The position numbers and the translations under genes are program-made. Positions 1-38,881 of a stretch of DNA of 64,000 nucleotides are shown piece by piece. The notes beneath the pieces were generated by a model. The model was not told the DNA's origin and did not search any database. It saw nothing but the letters and a program-made list of their open reading frames with translations. Each line of letters opens with the position of its first letter. The stretch's first letter is position 1. Origin of the DNA: Marisa cornuarietis (taxonomy: Eukaryota; Mollusca; Gastropoda; Architaenioglossa; Ampullariidae); the NCBI GenBank assembly GCA_004794655.1, contig SMMW01000148.1, positions 248,001-312,000 on the forward strand. Reading direction: 5' to 3'.

Positions 1-26768
<26,768 letters not shown>

Positions 26769-29700
26769 CTGAAAAAATAAAGAAAGTCCCAAAAATATTT
26801 AAATTCTTAATCAAAATTGATGTTGAATTTCCGACAAGATAACACTCTCAACTTCAGCTCTTTTATGCAACCACGAATGCATATATATGTGTGTACCTGT
26901 ATGAGGGAAGCGCAATTTAAAGATTTACTTCCTTTTAGAAATACAGACTGAAAATATTGCTGTACCTACCAAGGACACAGTAGAAATATTCTTGCAGCTG
27001 AGTAATTTTTTTTTAATAAAGTTTCAATGCACTGTTTAACGATGATACTTTCCTTGAAAGTTGTATTGAATGATATGCACTTCTGAAAAAACAAAGGAAA
27101 ATTCAATAACAGAGGTATTTCGGTCTATGACCCCAGTTCTGGTGTACACTTTAGTTATTGAAAACCGTAGATAAAATGGATAGATTATCAAATTTTGAGT
27201 GATCTTAAACTTAGATTTGTAAGACTTGTATGGTTTTGTTATCATTTTTATTAAAATGAACTATTTTCCTTTAATGGGTCCACTGAGCTGGGTTGTTTTA
27301 AATAGTCCTCAAAAAAACATTAAAATTTGTATCAAAATATGTTTCCAGCTTCATTTATACAGCATTAAAAAGAATACCAATAAATGGAAACTCTGTCTGC
27401 TTTGCAGTCAAATGAAAAATTATTTTCTGTGTGGGATAAAAGTTAACAGGCATGCAATATTTTTCTTTAACTGGCCTATTGTCATTAATATATAAGATTA
27501 TCTTACTAGCGACACATTATTCAATAGTTGATAAAATACGAAACTACTTTTTATAAACACCTATCTTCAAATTTGTTAAATGTTTAATATGGATAATAGT
27601 GAAATGGTACAGTTTTCTGTATATTGCCACTATCTGAGTGAAAGATGCTTATTTTTTGCTTATGTGAAAATTACTACACCTACAGAAAATAAGCATACAT
27701 ATCCGAGCATTCCACAAAAATTAAAGTCCCGACTCAACCTTTCTGAGATTTGGCAACATAAAAATACTAGCAGCATCAAGTTCTCTCAGCAATGTTCTTT
27801 CCACACAGTCATTTATTTTTCTGGCTGTGGATAACACATCCTATCAATAGGTAGTAATAAAAGCCCCTGAGCACCTGCTTTTCATTCCCAGTTACCGAGA
27901 TTTTATGTTTGAACTGCTTAGCTAGGTTTAATTACTTTTCAAAATCATGTCTGTTTAGTCTGTAGAACTAACAATCAACAGAGACCTAAAATACTGTCCT
28001 TGCTGCATCTTTCAAGTTCTCACTGATAAAGTTTTCCTTAGTCTTTTGCTCATGCCAATCATGTTTCAGTACACATTTTGAAGCCTGCTTGAGCAATTAA
28101 ACATTAATAACCCCCAAATATTTAAATGAAAGAAACTTTTCCCTTTGCTTAAGCACAATGATTTCTTATATCCATCTTTATGTCCTTGCATGATAAAGCA
28201 GAACATGACATAGACAACACTTTGACACTGTAAGTCTAGCTTGCAAATACTGAGTATACATCAATACATGATAACATCATACCTGTACTACCCAAGCCAA
28301 AGCTTGATACTTTTATCTGCATGAATGTGATTAGTATTCTTTATTTTTTATGTCTCAGTCTTTAAGTTTGATTTTATGATTTGGATTTTTTCACAAAAGT
28401 GGTGCAACTCTTACCCCACCCGTAGTGTCCAGCACATAACAATAAGTGATTAGACGTCAAAAAAGCTAAATGGATACATGGTTTCTTTTTAATCAAACTG
28501 AACTTTTATTTTATCTTTTGTTCGAATGTGTAAGGGTCTGATCTGCCTCATTATCAAAACCCCTACTATCAATGTGCATGAAATAGCGGAGTTCCAAACT
28601 TAAACTTTGAAAAATACCAATTTAGGTCTACGGAGACATAATAAACAACTACCACTGCGGATGGATTAATGACCTTTTTCTATCAATAGCGTCTGTTACA
28701 AAACACTACTTATGTTCATTAAACTGCCTCATATTTACAACCGACACTGTCAAAACAGTTTGTGCGTCTTTGTTGCAAATTACAGATTATCAATTGATAT
28801 TAAGAGCATCACGATATTCCACTATTACAGTAAACATTCTATTTAAAACTTAAGTTTTATTCCATTTCAAGCCAAAGAAAAACTTTCAACTTCAAAAAAA
28901 CTAGACGTGATCAGCGTACGTCTGCACTTCTTTCAGAGTCGGCCATGATGGTTTTACCACATATTTTTAGTCACTAATCGGGCTTACAAAATGGTGATTA
29001 AGAATGCAGGAATGAAAAATAATGACTAAAAGACAAAAGATGGTTTTACACTTGTGAGAAACGATGCGCAGATCTTAGCATGTAAGACAAGTCGTTCCGA
29101 ATATACTGCCCCATTGCACAAAGCCTCAATGCGTGAACGACCCTCAACTTGCGCAAGAATGCTAACAATTTTTTTTTAACTAACCCTTTAATTTCTTAAC
29201 AAATCAATGACATTTACAGAACTGTAAATGGATTATCATAAAAACTGAAGCATAAAAGGATATGTTCGTAGTTATAAAAACAAGTGTTACTTTTCTATCA
29301 TCGACGTTTCTCAGCTCAGGAAATCTGAAAACAGATGATCCATTTTGTGTGCGCACGCATCTAAGAATGACTTCCGTCGTCGGCGTGTGTTGCAGCACTC
29401 TGTATCATGTATTTTTATATTACTTTTCCGTTAGAAAACATGTACAGTTTATCGAGAGATTTCTTTTGTACACCTTCTGGTACAGCAGCAGTTTCCAAAA
29501 TATTCTAATTAATCTATTTTTTCAAGGATTGCGTGCTAAAATGTCAGCAGCTTGCTCCGCATTCTAGACCAACTCTCGTTTTCAAATTGTTCCAGCACAC
29601 TACTCATTAGTAGCAATTCTTGGCTAGTTGGTTATCACTAGTAAAAAGATGCGTTGGTAAGGTTTTGTGCAGATACTAAGGCTAAATCATGGCAAGTCTG

Positions 29701-29984
29701 ACCAGTTTCCGCATTCAGACAAATTCTGTGTTATAGATGCGAGATAGTTTTGGAAATAGTACGCAGTCTTCAGGATCAGCACACGGCAATCCGTGAGATA
29801 TCTAGATGTGAAAATGACCTCGTGTAAATTCACACCATTTATACGATCCTCACCAAATTATACTGTGGTAAGGTCATAAGTGATATTTGGTGGGTGCATG
29901 TTGCTCTAGAGCATGTTTCTTTTTTATATTTATTTTGTCTAAGATGTTGCTGGTGGGTTCAAAATTTAAGAAAATAATAATAAT

Positions 29985-30490
29985 GAATGAAACATTTTTA
30001 TAGCGCTTAATCACACTCCTAAGGAATATGCTCGTAGCGCTTAAGAACAAGAAGGAGACATGGACAACATACAAGAGACAGAAAAACAACATGAACGATG
30101 GAAGAACAACTGTGCCGATAATGAATAAAGACAAATACAAAAAAACGTAAAGAGGATTCAAGTAACAAGGACTGAGAGTATCATGATTTAACAAAAGAAT
30201 GACAAGCAGGAAAGCAGCAATAAGTGCAAAAGGGGGGGAAGGGTGTGACAAAGGACTAGCATTGTGGGAACTGGTGTTTGTAGTAATACGGAAGAGGTGC
30301 ATATTCAGTGCACATTTAAAGGCTTCAATAGTGGGTAGGTGGTGTATGGAAAGCGAGAGAGTTCCATTGGTCTGTTATGCAGAGCCAATTTTGACATACC
30401 TTTACTACACAGGAAAATTTGAGATGGGGTACCAGGGAGAGAGAGAAAGGGAGTTCAAGGAGATGAGAAGGGATGTAGCCAGCGATTGAG
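29985..30490 (-). repeat. Retroelement-like repeat with AAT tail
   Basis: On minus it ends with AAGCGCTATAAAAATG... then an ATT run, a layout seen on many LINE/SINE 3' ends; GCGCTTAA-type motifs occur twice (30003 and 30037). Body to about 30490 has no recognisable protein. Confidence 0.4.
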
Positions 30491-31918
30491 TCACAAGGCT
30501 GCAACTTACTCCCCTCTTCACTTGAAGCAGGAGGTCATATAACTCGTTTTCCCTCATTTTCTTTTACCTGTTCTGCATGTATGCACAGACATTTACCTAG
30601 GTGACACTGGGTAACTAAATATGAAATTTTGTTGGCTGTAATATTTTGCTTTTGTTTCGTATTTAACAGGTGAGAAACACCAAAGATACAATTTGGTTAA
30701 CTTAAATGTCATACAAAAAAAGGTATAAAATGGGTATTCACAATACTCACAGGTGGTCTTTATTATTACCTTATTGTTCTTAGAGCTTTGTACAACACTG
30801 CATGTACAGTAAATACATTGATACATTTTCTGAAATTCTGTTTATTACATTTATTATGTATAGTAAACTAGTATATGACTGGACTATAGTCAAATGTTGC
30901 AAATAATACTAAAATAGTAAATTTGATGTAGGTGTTCACCAAAGCACATTTTCACCTAATATACACATGTATAAGATTTTTTCATGCTTGTGATTTAAAT
31001 ATAGCGCATGACTAATTCACATTAATGATTTCCAAAATAAAATAGGGCCTGACTAGGATCTTGAAAAGGAATATGTTTAAAAAAAACATGTATGTAAAAA
31101 GTTGTGTGTGAGCTTTCATACAGCTTAAAAATGATAATGTTTAAACAGCGTAACTTCCTATACATTTTTGGCTAGTCTAATTCTACTTGTTACTACACAT
31201 AATGCATGTTTCATATTTAAATCGTAGAAATGATTTTATTCTTAATCGTATATGATGTAGGGGACATGCTTAGTCAGAAATTAGACCTCACAACACAGGA
31301 ACTTTTTAAGAAGAAGAATGTATTTTTATTTATGAATAGGTAGAAGGGGATACAATGATCAAAAAAGTAAAAGAAATATAGAACCAAAGCAAATCGCTCC
31401 CTCCCCACTCCCAGATGACTGAATTTAGTGCATTGCAGGATAATAAATCCAAACATTAGAGCTGAGACCACTGGTTGATCAGGTATATAATTTTACATTT
31501 TTTTGGCTGATGTTGAGCAAGTGTGGTTTGAGGACCGTTTCGGCAGCAGGTTAAACCCATTATATTTATATATATGGAAATACAAGGAATACAAATAGTA
31601 TACCTTGTGTTCCTTACAGTTATACAATTTAAAAGTCTGTTTCGTGACTACCATTTAAGATGTGTTTATATGTCCACAGTAGAAGCAACCTGGAAAATAA
31701 CATCCTGGGTAACTGACGCTTCTTAGTTTAAATAAGTCTTTGTCTTAAGAGGTTTTTATATCAACCTTTTCGCTTATTTAAATGAGATGCCTGCCTTGAC
31801 TGTTTTCTTTTTTGCTGCAAAACAAGAATGAAATAATGCATATCAAAAAGATGCAGAATAAACTGAACATCAGCTCTTGCTGTAAGAACATTTATTTAAC
31901 TTTATCATTCTTACTGTG

Positions 31919-32137
31919 AATTAAAGCAATATTCACCAGACATTCTGACAGTCTGTTATTCAAGAAGGGGTGACAGCTGTCCACAAGCAACTGCACAGTG
32001 TGGTGCAGTGTTAGATTATAAAGTTCTTTTCGGATCGATAGCAGTGATAAGAACTTAACAATGTGCTCACTATCCCACACCATCAGAAGGTGCTTCAGAT
32101 TAGTCACTTTGACAGTAACAGTGTTAAGATCTTTCAA
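31919..32137 (-). other. Exon-like ORF of unknown gene
   Basis: Encodes about 70 residues with LLMVWDSEHIVKFLSLLS and TLHHTVQLLVDSCHPFLNN, an amphipathic helical pattern vaguely like the katanin p80 C-terminal (con80) fold. It ends at a good donor (CACA, then GTAAGA), and a downstream acceptor (TTTTGCAG, before 31818) could join a short Lys-rich ending. All frames are stopped just upstream with no strong acceptor in frame, so it may be a remnant. I do not recognise it. Confidence 0.25.
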
Positions 32138-33829
32138 TCAGCTGCATCTATTTCGACTATAAAATACAGTCAGTAATAAAATGGATCACATGAATGTTAA
32201 ACAATTTAGATCAACACTAAAGCAGAAATATTTCTTCATGTTGCACACATGCCATCTAATGGCGTTCTTCTAATCAATAACACATCTTTTTAAAGGTTAC
32301 ATTTAACATTGGCTAATAAAACATTCAACCATGGAGAAAGGCACTAAGTTCATTGTAAAAACTAGTAAAGCCAAAATTTTACTTGCATGTAGTATAACAT
32401 ACAGTAAAACAAAATGTGGTTAATCAGACTAAATATATAAACTAAGAAAAGTGTTAAAAAATAAATGAACACTGTAAAAATCAGTACATAAAGCACGATA
32501 TATGGGATATTCCAAATGGAAGTCCAGGATAGAGATACAATACATGCCTGATCACAGATATTATTTGGCAAATGAACTACACTGTTATTGGTTATTGATT
32601 AAACTGGCAATAAATCCCTTTCATTAAAAAAAGTACCCTCTTGTGTACACATATATTGATAAGACAACAGCAAAAACACATAGTAATAAAGATGTAAGTC
32701 AGTCTTGAACATTTTTTTTAACAATGCAAATTTCACCAATCCTCAGAAAATGTGAAATATATTTGGACTTACATATAATTAATTTTAAATGTGCATGATG
32801 GCATTTAAACCAAGCCCAAGTGTTTTTGGTTTAGCACTGTAAAATTATTACATAATTAATCCAAAGTGAAAAACAACACTTGCAAAAATATGACATTTAC
32901 CATTGTCTACAAAATAAAATGTTATTCAATATTTTGTGCAACATATTTTAGATTCTACTTAGAAAACGACTCTAAACCAATAAGCTTATGATGCCCATTG
33001 TATGTGTGTTTGAATGCTGTGTGAGCAGGGATCTTGTGACAAAAGCTTAATCAGTTTATTTGCAAGCATGGTCACCACTGATTTAATTTGATCTATAATT
33101 ATTTTAACTTTTAAAAAAAGTTAAAAGCAATAAAACTTTAACATCAACAGTAAAAAAACAAGGGCTACTTCACAATTCAGGATTTGAAGATAAATGCATG
33201 CACTGCAGCTAACATTGTGACAATATTCAGTTTGCTGAGTGAATAAAATAGTTTTATCTAAACTTTTAGAAAATCCCACTTTAGAAATAGATGTTCCAGC
33301 AGTCCAAACAATACTGGTCCTATCTGTCATAAAAAGTATCTCCAAAGTCAGCTTTCCTTTGCTCTTTTTCTATAAAATGAAAATTCTGATCCAGAGCTAA
33401 CAAGCTTTTTCCCCAGAAAAAAACAAATAGCCTATTTTATGTACATTTTTAACTGCATATATATAACTGCACATTCTCTACGTTGTCATGCAGTTTTCTT
33501 GCTTAGTTTCATTTACCAATTTTAATTCTTTGTTGTCATAGGGACATGAATGCATGTCATCTAATAGATATCATCAGTGTTATCAAAATCTATAAGTCTG
33601 CTCTCTTTGCCTGTAAATGGCATGAGAAATAAAGAAAAATTTGAAAAATATGCAATAAAATTCAAGTCCAAGTCCAGGTGAAACAGCAAAGATGATGAAA
33701 GGTAAGGTTTTCATGCAAGCTAATTTTGCATGCCATCATCATCCTGTACCCAGTGGAACTTATGACCAAGTGGCAGATTTAACAGCTGAACTTGTAACAA
33801 AATGGCATGGGATAAAATATTCATGCAAA

Positions 33830-33904
33830 CTAAGTTTTGGTGCCATCAGGCTCCTGTGTAAGGAAAGCTGTTTCACCTTTTGCTGCCATACGACGCAGCT
33901 GCAT
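33830..33904 (-). CDS. FBXO36: FBXO36 exon 5, C terminus
   Basis: 75 bases including stop. Acceptor ATTACAG; encodes MQLRRMAAKGETAFLTQEP and a short tail, then TAG. Confidence 0.9.
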   Translation of the reverse strand: MQLRRMAAKGETAFLTQEPDGTKT

Positions 33905-36170
33905 CTGTAATGTAGAATAAATACAATACCATTTTATTTATCCCCAAGGGCAATTCCAAATAAGAATAAGAAATGAGATATGCCTTCAAATGAACAATGT
34001 TTACCTATGCTTATCATCAACCCCAAAATGCAGGAAGTACAATTCTAGACTGTCTTCATAAAAATGCCCTTAATCTGATGTAGTTTATCCAACTTTCTGA
34101 TTTCTTAATGCCAAAAAACAGCGTGAGGAATTTTTGTGAAAGTAAATTTCTAACTGTTCCTATAAGAACAGTAAAATTAGGATGCAGTCTTCTCCACATC
34201 TGTATTATTTCCAATAGGAAACCAATGCAGTCTGAGTCTCAATCTTGAACTAGAACTTTCTAAGAAGACAATAAAAAAGTGAATAACATATTTAACAATA
34301 AATCTCTGAGGTTAGGAAAACAAGTGCACACACACACACACCTGTAGCTGCAGTTTGTTGGTAAAGAAAATTTCACGCCAGCCTTTCAGATCCACAAGCA
34401 TGAGAAGTTCCTGGCTTAGAGGCTGTTTGTTGTAAATGAAGTAAATCTTCTCCCACACGTCATTAGATCTGCATAGCTATGAAAAACCAAGAGGCAGAAA
34501 AAGTATTGCTACACCTATTATAAAGGAACAAAGGCATTAGATGGTTGTGACAGCCTGTAGCACAATTATCTAAAAGTGATAATTATGTAGTTGTGTGGTT
34601 CACAACTTAAACAAATACATGATCTACCAGGAAGGGTGAAAATAATGTAGTGTGGTTGACAACTTCAACAAACACATGATCTATCATAAACGATGAAAAG
34701 AGAGTTTGGCACTCATTGCCCATGCCATACCCAAGAAAGTAAAGCACTTCCATTTCACCATCCCTAACAGAACTAGGTCACAGGACCTTTACATGTCTAT
34801 TGGATTTATTGTTCTAATTTATTTCTTGAATCCTGTGTACAATAAAAAGCATAAAATTAATAATAAAGGAAGAAGGGAATAATAACTGTATTGTTGAGCA
34901 AGTTAGATAATGTGACAATTTATCAACCACATACTGCTGGACATCCAAAATACAAGAAATAAAAAAATATTCCCAAATGCATTGAAAAAATGAGAAAACC
35001 TCTATGCAAGAGTCTTTCATCAAGACAAAGAATACCTATAATGATTGAAGGAAAGAGATCACCATAAGCTAAATGATCATTTTTCAGTGAAAAAAAGTGA
35101 AAGGCAAAAGTAATTATTTTTGCATACCTCTCTGAAAAAACTGTTAGTCGTTGCCATTTGGCAAAGGTCTTCCAAGTTGAGCATGACCATAATTTTTATC
35201 AGCACATTCCGTGGTAAACGACTTAAGTAGTCCAGATGACCATCCATAATGTTCTCAAGGTACTTAAAAGTCTGTATCCCAGATACCCGCACTATCTCAC
35301 CTAACAAAAGAAAAGATACCATTTTATTTCAATTAGAAAAACATCTGAATCTCTGAACAGCAGCGTTCAGCATAAATGATTGTCACATATTCTCTAAGAC
35401 CTAAATACTACAACAATAGTTAGAAACAATTTCTTATAGGCAAAGAATCATCAAGTTCTTACAGTTCCATTGCAATTTATCAAGACATTCTTCAATACAT
35501 GCAGAACACAATACAGTATGTTGATACTCTGTTAATTGCCTGCAGCAGAAAACAAAAACTAGAACAACATGTAACTCAAATGACTTCCAATAACAAATTA
35601 CATTATTTAGATATCCACCAACTCTTACTTACTATGTAACCTCTCATCGTGCTTAAACTCCTCCCAAGTATCTCGAATTTGTACTGGTAGGGCATGGCTG
35701 TCTGGGCGTGTTGGAGGCAAGACCTTCCATACTCTGTATATGATCTACAACATACCATAACTATTAGAACTGCAACAATAACAACAGGGAAAAAGCAAAG
35801 GCGACTTCACAACACAGGATTCCAAGATAAATATAAGCATGCAATGCTACTAACATTATGACATAACTATGCTCAAATTGCTGAGTGAATCCAACAGTGT
35901 TATCAAAACTACCAGGAAATCACACTTCAGAAATAATTGTATTTGAATACGTTTCTAAATATCTCTCTAACAATCAAACGCAATTCCGAAAATGATAAAA
36001 TATTCTCTTCGACGTGCTTCTCAATAAATAAAAAAGCATTACGGCAAAAACAATTAAACCTCTGTTGGGCTGAGAAAAATGTTAAAGAAATCTTTAGACG
36101 GTGGTATTGCAGTGCCAGAAATTTCTACAAGCGCCCCATTTTCATTCAACCACGGAGTGTAAGACGCCAT
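33830..36170 (-). CDS. FBXO36: FBXO36, F-box only protein 36 (complete, 5 exons)
   Basis: Predicted substrate-recognition subunit of an SCF (SKP1-CUL1-F-box) ubiquitin ligase; substrates are unknown. Five exons on minus join in frame to 201 residues (human about 188): 36060-36170, 35633-35744, 35128-35300, 34342-34476, 33830-33904. Start ATG 36168-36170 (MASYTPWLNEN). PPSKDFFNIFLSPTE in exon 1 followed by IIYRVWK in exon 2 match the diagnostic N terminus of vertebrate FBXO36. The F-box runs over residues about 98-142 (YLSRLPRNVLIKIMVMLNLE). The C terminus has GWREIFFTNKLQLQMQLRR, as in human. Stop TAG 33830-33832. It lies upstream of TRIP12 on the same strand. Confidence 0.94.
34342..34476 (-). 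CDS. FBXO36: FBXO36 exon 4
   Basis: 135 bases, residues 133-177, with the F-box end (NDVWEKIY) and GWREIFFTNKLQLQ. The donor lies in a TG dinucleotide run (34328-34341). Confidence 0.93.
35128..35300 (-). CDS. FBXO36: FBXO36 exon 3, F-box
   Basis: 173 bases, residues 75-132, with most of the F-box (LPRNVLIKIMVMLNLEDLCQ). Acceptor TTGTTAG, donor GTATGC. Confidence 0.94.
35633..35744 (-). CDS. FBXO36: FBXO36 exon 2
   Basis: 112 bases, residues 38-75, acceptor TTGTAG, donor GTAAGT. Contains IIYRVWKVLPPTRPD and TWEEFKHDERLH. Confidence 0.92.
36060..36170 (-). CDS. FBXO36: FBXO36 exon 1
   Basis: 111 bases, residues 1-37, phase 0 at the donor (GTTTAA, weak). Context of the ATG is AAAATGG. Contains PPSKDFFNIF. 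Confidence 0.9.
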
Positions 36171-37450
36171 TTTGACACATTCGCGTCACCATCTCAACGA
36201 CCTTAGACGGAAAGGGCAAGATAAAAGCAACGCTTTAACGACAACCCTAACGATAAAGATTTTAAAGTTTAGAAAAAAAATCCCCTTAATTTCACATAAA
36301 TACTCACAAATCGACATAATCTATACTTATATGCCAAGAAACCCCCAAAACCACAGACATGGTAAAAATTCTCTTGGGAATGTTGCAATAAACAATTAAG
36401 GGGAAGCCAGCAAACATACTTTTATTTTCGAGCTGTCGCAGTGTATTCCCTTGGATAAAATAGCGAGCTGTTCGAAGGAAACGGAGGACGAGAAAATCCA
36501 GCATAACGCTTTTTAAATCTGTGCACAGAATTTTCAGAACATATAGGCTTTTACAAAGAGAAGGATTTTTAGAAGAAAATGACGTTTAATAAGCAAAAGA
36601 TTTGTCCGAAAGCAGTAATGACTATAATCTTTAATAACGATGATAATAATAATACTCCTCAAAGAAAGTTTCTAGGCATGCGAACAAGAGGTAAATGAAC
36701 ATCGAAGAAAACATGCAAACGCGACAGGATAGATTGTAGGGAAGGGGCGGTGTTAAAGAGAGGAACAGCCACCAGCACATCGGCCAGTTACAAGAGAAAC
36801 AGAGAAAGAAAGATGTTAATAAAAATACGTGTTTGTCAAAAACTTGGAATTCTCGAACTCTGCGTCTAATTCGTCTAATACTTTATTTGTCCCTCTCTCT
36901 CTGCATGAAGAAGACAGACAGATGTAAACTGTCTATCAAGGACAGTAACGATGAATCCCACATTTACATGACGCAAAGATGATGTTGGTGTCGCCCACCT
37001 TGACGTCTTCGGGCGGACTGATGAGCGATGATCGATTTCTTTTTATTTCTCGAGCATAGGAAGGCTTCCGGCCGTTTTATCATCGTTAAGTTTCAGTTTG
37101 TTTTGTACCATCCAGTCCTTGACAACAGTTGTATTGCCTTGCAAAGTCCAATCATTTGATTGCAGATGTCAAACAGTTTTGTTTTGTTTTGTTTTTTTGG
37201 AAGAGGTCCAGTTATAGTTACCTTGGGACTGAAGTTATGTTACATAGACATTAAAATGATTTGCATTCCAAAGATATGTACTGAACGTTTCGGCGAGCAT
37301 ACATATCTTCTTATATGTTTCCCCTCAACAGTGGAATTCACTTTCCGTTTTTTTTTCAATCTGCGTGGTAATTTCCTGTATGGTTTTTATTTTGCACCTT
37401 ATTTTCTTTGTTAACCTCTCTTCACTCGTGAGCTTGGAAGCGGATATCTA
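36171..37450. other. FBXO36 upstream region
   Basis: Presumed promoter side of FBXO36. I see no TATA box placed convincingly and no further gene; a CT-rich tract lies near 36890. Confidence 0.5.
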
Positions 37451-37464
37451 ATTGGTTATAGAGC

Positions 37465-37610
37465 CCAGTTGGTGCAGCGATCTTTTCCCAGTGGACCCAT
37501 TGTCGGGATCGAATACTGACCCCATAGAAGGGTGGGGAAGCGGATGTCCGAGTGGGTTAGAACATTGGCGTCCTAACCGAAAGGCGCGCCGGTTAGATAC
37601 CCATTTGCCG
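37465..37610 (+). repeat. Two tRNA-headed SINE fragments in tandem
   Basis: First, CAGTTGGTGCAGCGATC..GGGATCGAATACT has A- and B-box-like segments (37465-37530). Second, GGGGAAGCGGATGTCCGAG..GCGCCGGTTAGATACCC (37538-37605) matches the head of the family C SINE at 48390-48661. Confidence 0.6.
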
Positions 37611-37929
37611 ATTTGCCGACAAAAGTGTTCAACAAAGAATGTTAATGAAAAGTCGAAACTATTGTACAGTGTTACAATGGAAGATAAAACAGGATGTAAA
37701 AAAATGGCAAAAGTGAGGATGACTTATGGTTCCTCGAATCCTTCAGGCAAAGCGAGTCCACACAGTCTTTGATCATTTCAGTTACATTTACATACGTTTG
37801 TACGGGAGACGAAACACCTAGTTTATGAATCAGCAACGACACACACTGGCTAAAAGTAACACACGTCGAAAACAAAAACATCAACCTTGTGAATTAAGTC
37901 TCTCCTTCTCGTACGAACGTGTACGTGCG

Positions 37930-37937
<8 letters not shown>

Positions 37938-37961
<24 letters not shown>
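37938..37961. repeat. (CG/CA)n microsatellite
   Basis: GCGCGCGC then CACACACA run. Confidence 0.9.
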
Positions 37962-38109
37962 GACGCACGCAAAGAAACTAAAGAAACGTCCAGAAACAAG
38001 TACCAGCTTCCATTCAAGCATGCGCTCTTTTGCATCGAACATCCTAGATAGTGAGATTTGCGTTCCATCATTGTTTTTCGAGAATCATGTTAACTCAGTC
38101 TGTATGTTC

Positions 38110-38834
38110 ATCTTTATCGAGCTGCGCAGAAGCAGCTTCATCAGACCTCTCCTCTCTGTTGCTTCCGAAAGCAGCTGATGTCGGCATCTGTGTTGTCCAG
38201 GCTCGACTACAGTCACTCTCTGTTCATTGGTCTCCCGAAAACTCCAGACAGCTTAGATCAGCAGCTCTGCTCACATTGTACTCTGCAAGCACAAGGCTGA
38301 TCGTGCCACACTACATCTCCGAGATTTGCACTGGCAGCCAGTTCAGACTCCCATCGAAGTTTAAGATTGTGTTGTTCATGGCCTCGCTCTAATTTATCTG
38401 TCTGAGCTTGTGTCGCCCTACCAGCCTGGCAGGTCAGTTCGTTCTGACCACGCCAGTTTTTTTTCTCTGTTCCATGTAGTAGGATGGAGAAGTTCGGCCG
38501 TCGTTCATTTTCTTCCCCCCTCCCCCCAGTGTTACCAATACCCCGCCTCTGACTCTCCGTACAGTGGGGACGGTACATACTTTCTGGTCTGGACTTAAAA
38601 ACCTATCTTTATACAAGAAATACTCTAGTACGCTCTCTCTCTCTCTCTCTCGACTGTTCCTTTTCCCACCTCACTCCTGTCTCTGCGTTCCTCGTGTTCC
38701 TGGTATTGTTAGTGTGCATGTGAGCGTGTTTCCTGCTTGAGTGTGATGTCCGTTTCAATCTCTACTACCCCATGTCTCCTGTACAGCGCACTGAGCTCGT
38801 CGTAAGAAAGGCGCTATATAAATCCGGTTATTAT

Positions 38835-38838
<4 letters not shown>
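38110..38838 (+). mobile_element. L2/CR1-like LINE C-terminal relic with 3' end
   Basis: Frames switch but show LSRLDYSHSLFIGLPK, LHLRDLHWQPVQTPI, ALIYLSELVSPYQPGRS, the reverse-transcriptase tail of L2-like elements. The 3' end GGCGCTATATAAATCCGGTT then ATTATTA is the usual terminus. Several stops and shifts, inactive. Confidence 0.7.

Positions 38839-38879
<41 letters not shown>
38839..38879. repeat. (CA)n microsatellite
   Basis: About 20 AC units directly after the LINE 3' end. Confidence 0.95.

Positions 38880-38881
<2 letters not shown>

Larger units (their letters stand above)
26769..33829. other. TRIP12 5' leader intron(s) and space to FBXO36
   Basis: About 7 kb. It must hold the TRIP12 promoter and a non-coding first exon, because the ATG exon starts at an acceptor. 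A candidate start region on minus near 28,950 has a strong-context ATG (CCATCATGGCC) opening an 11-codon ORF. A retroelement-like block lies at 29985-30490 and an unrecognised exon-like ORF at 31919-32137. Otherwise AT-rich DNA and the FBXO36 3' UTR. Confidence 0.5.

Noticed and set aside
36304..36504. Minus ORF considered as FBXO36 exon 1
   Set aside because: It lacks the PPSKDFF motif and does not splice in phase; the frame at 36060-36170 has the family N terminus and fits exactly.
38258..38578. 106-codon minus ORF
   Set aside because: Antisense shadow of a plus-strand LINE relic with recognisable motifs.
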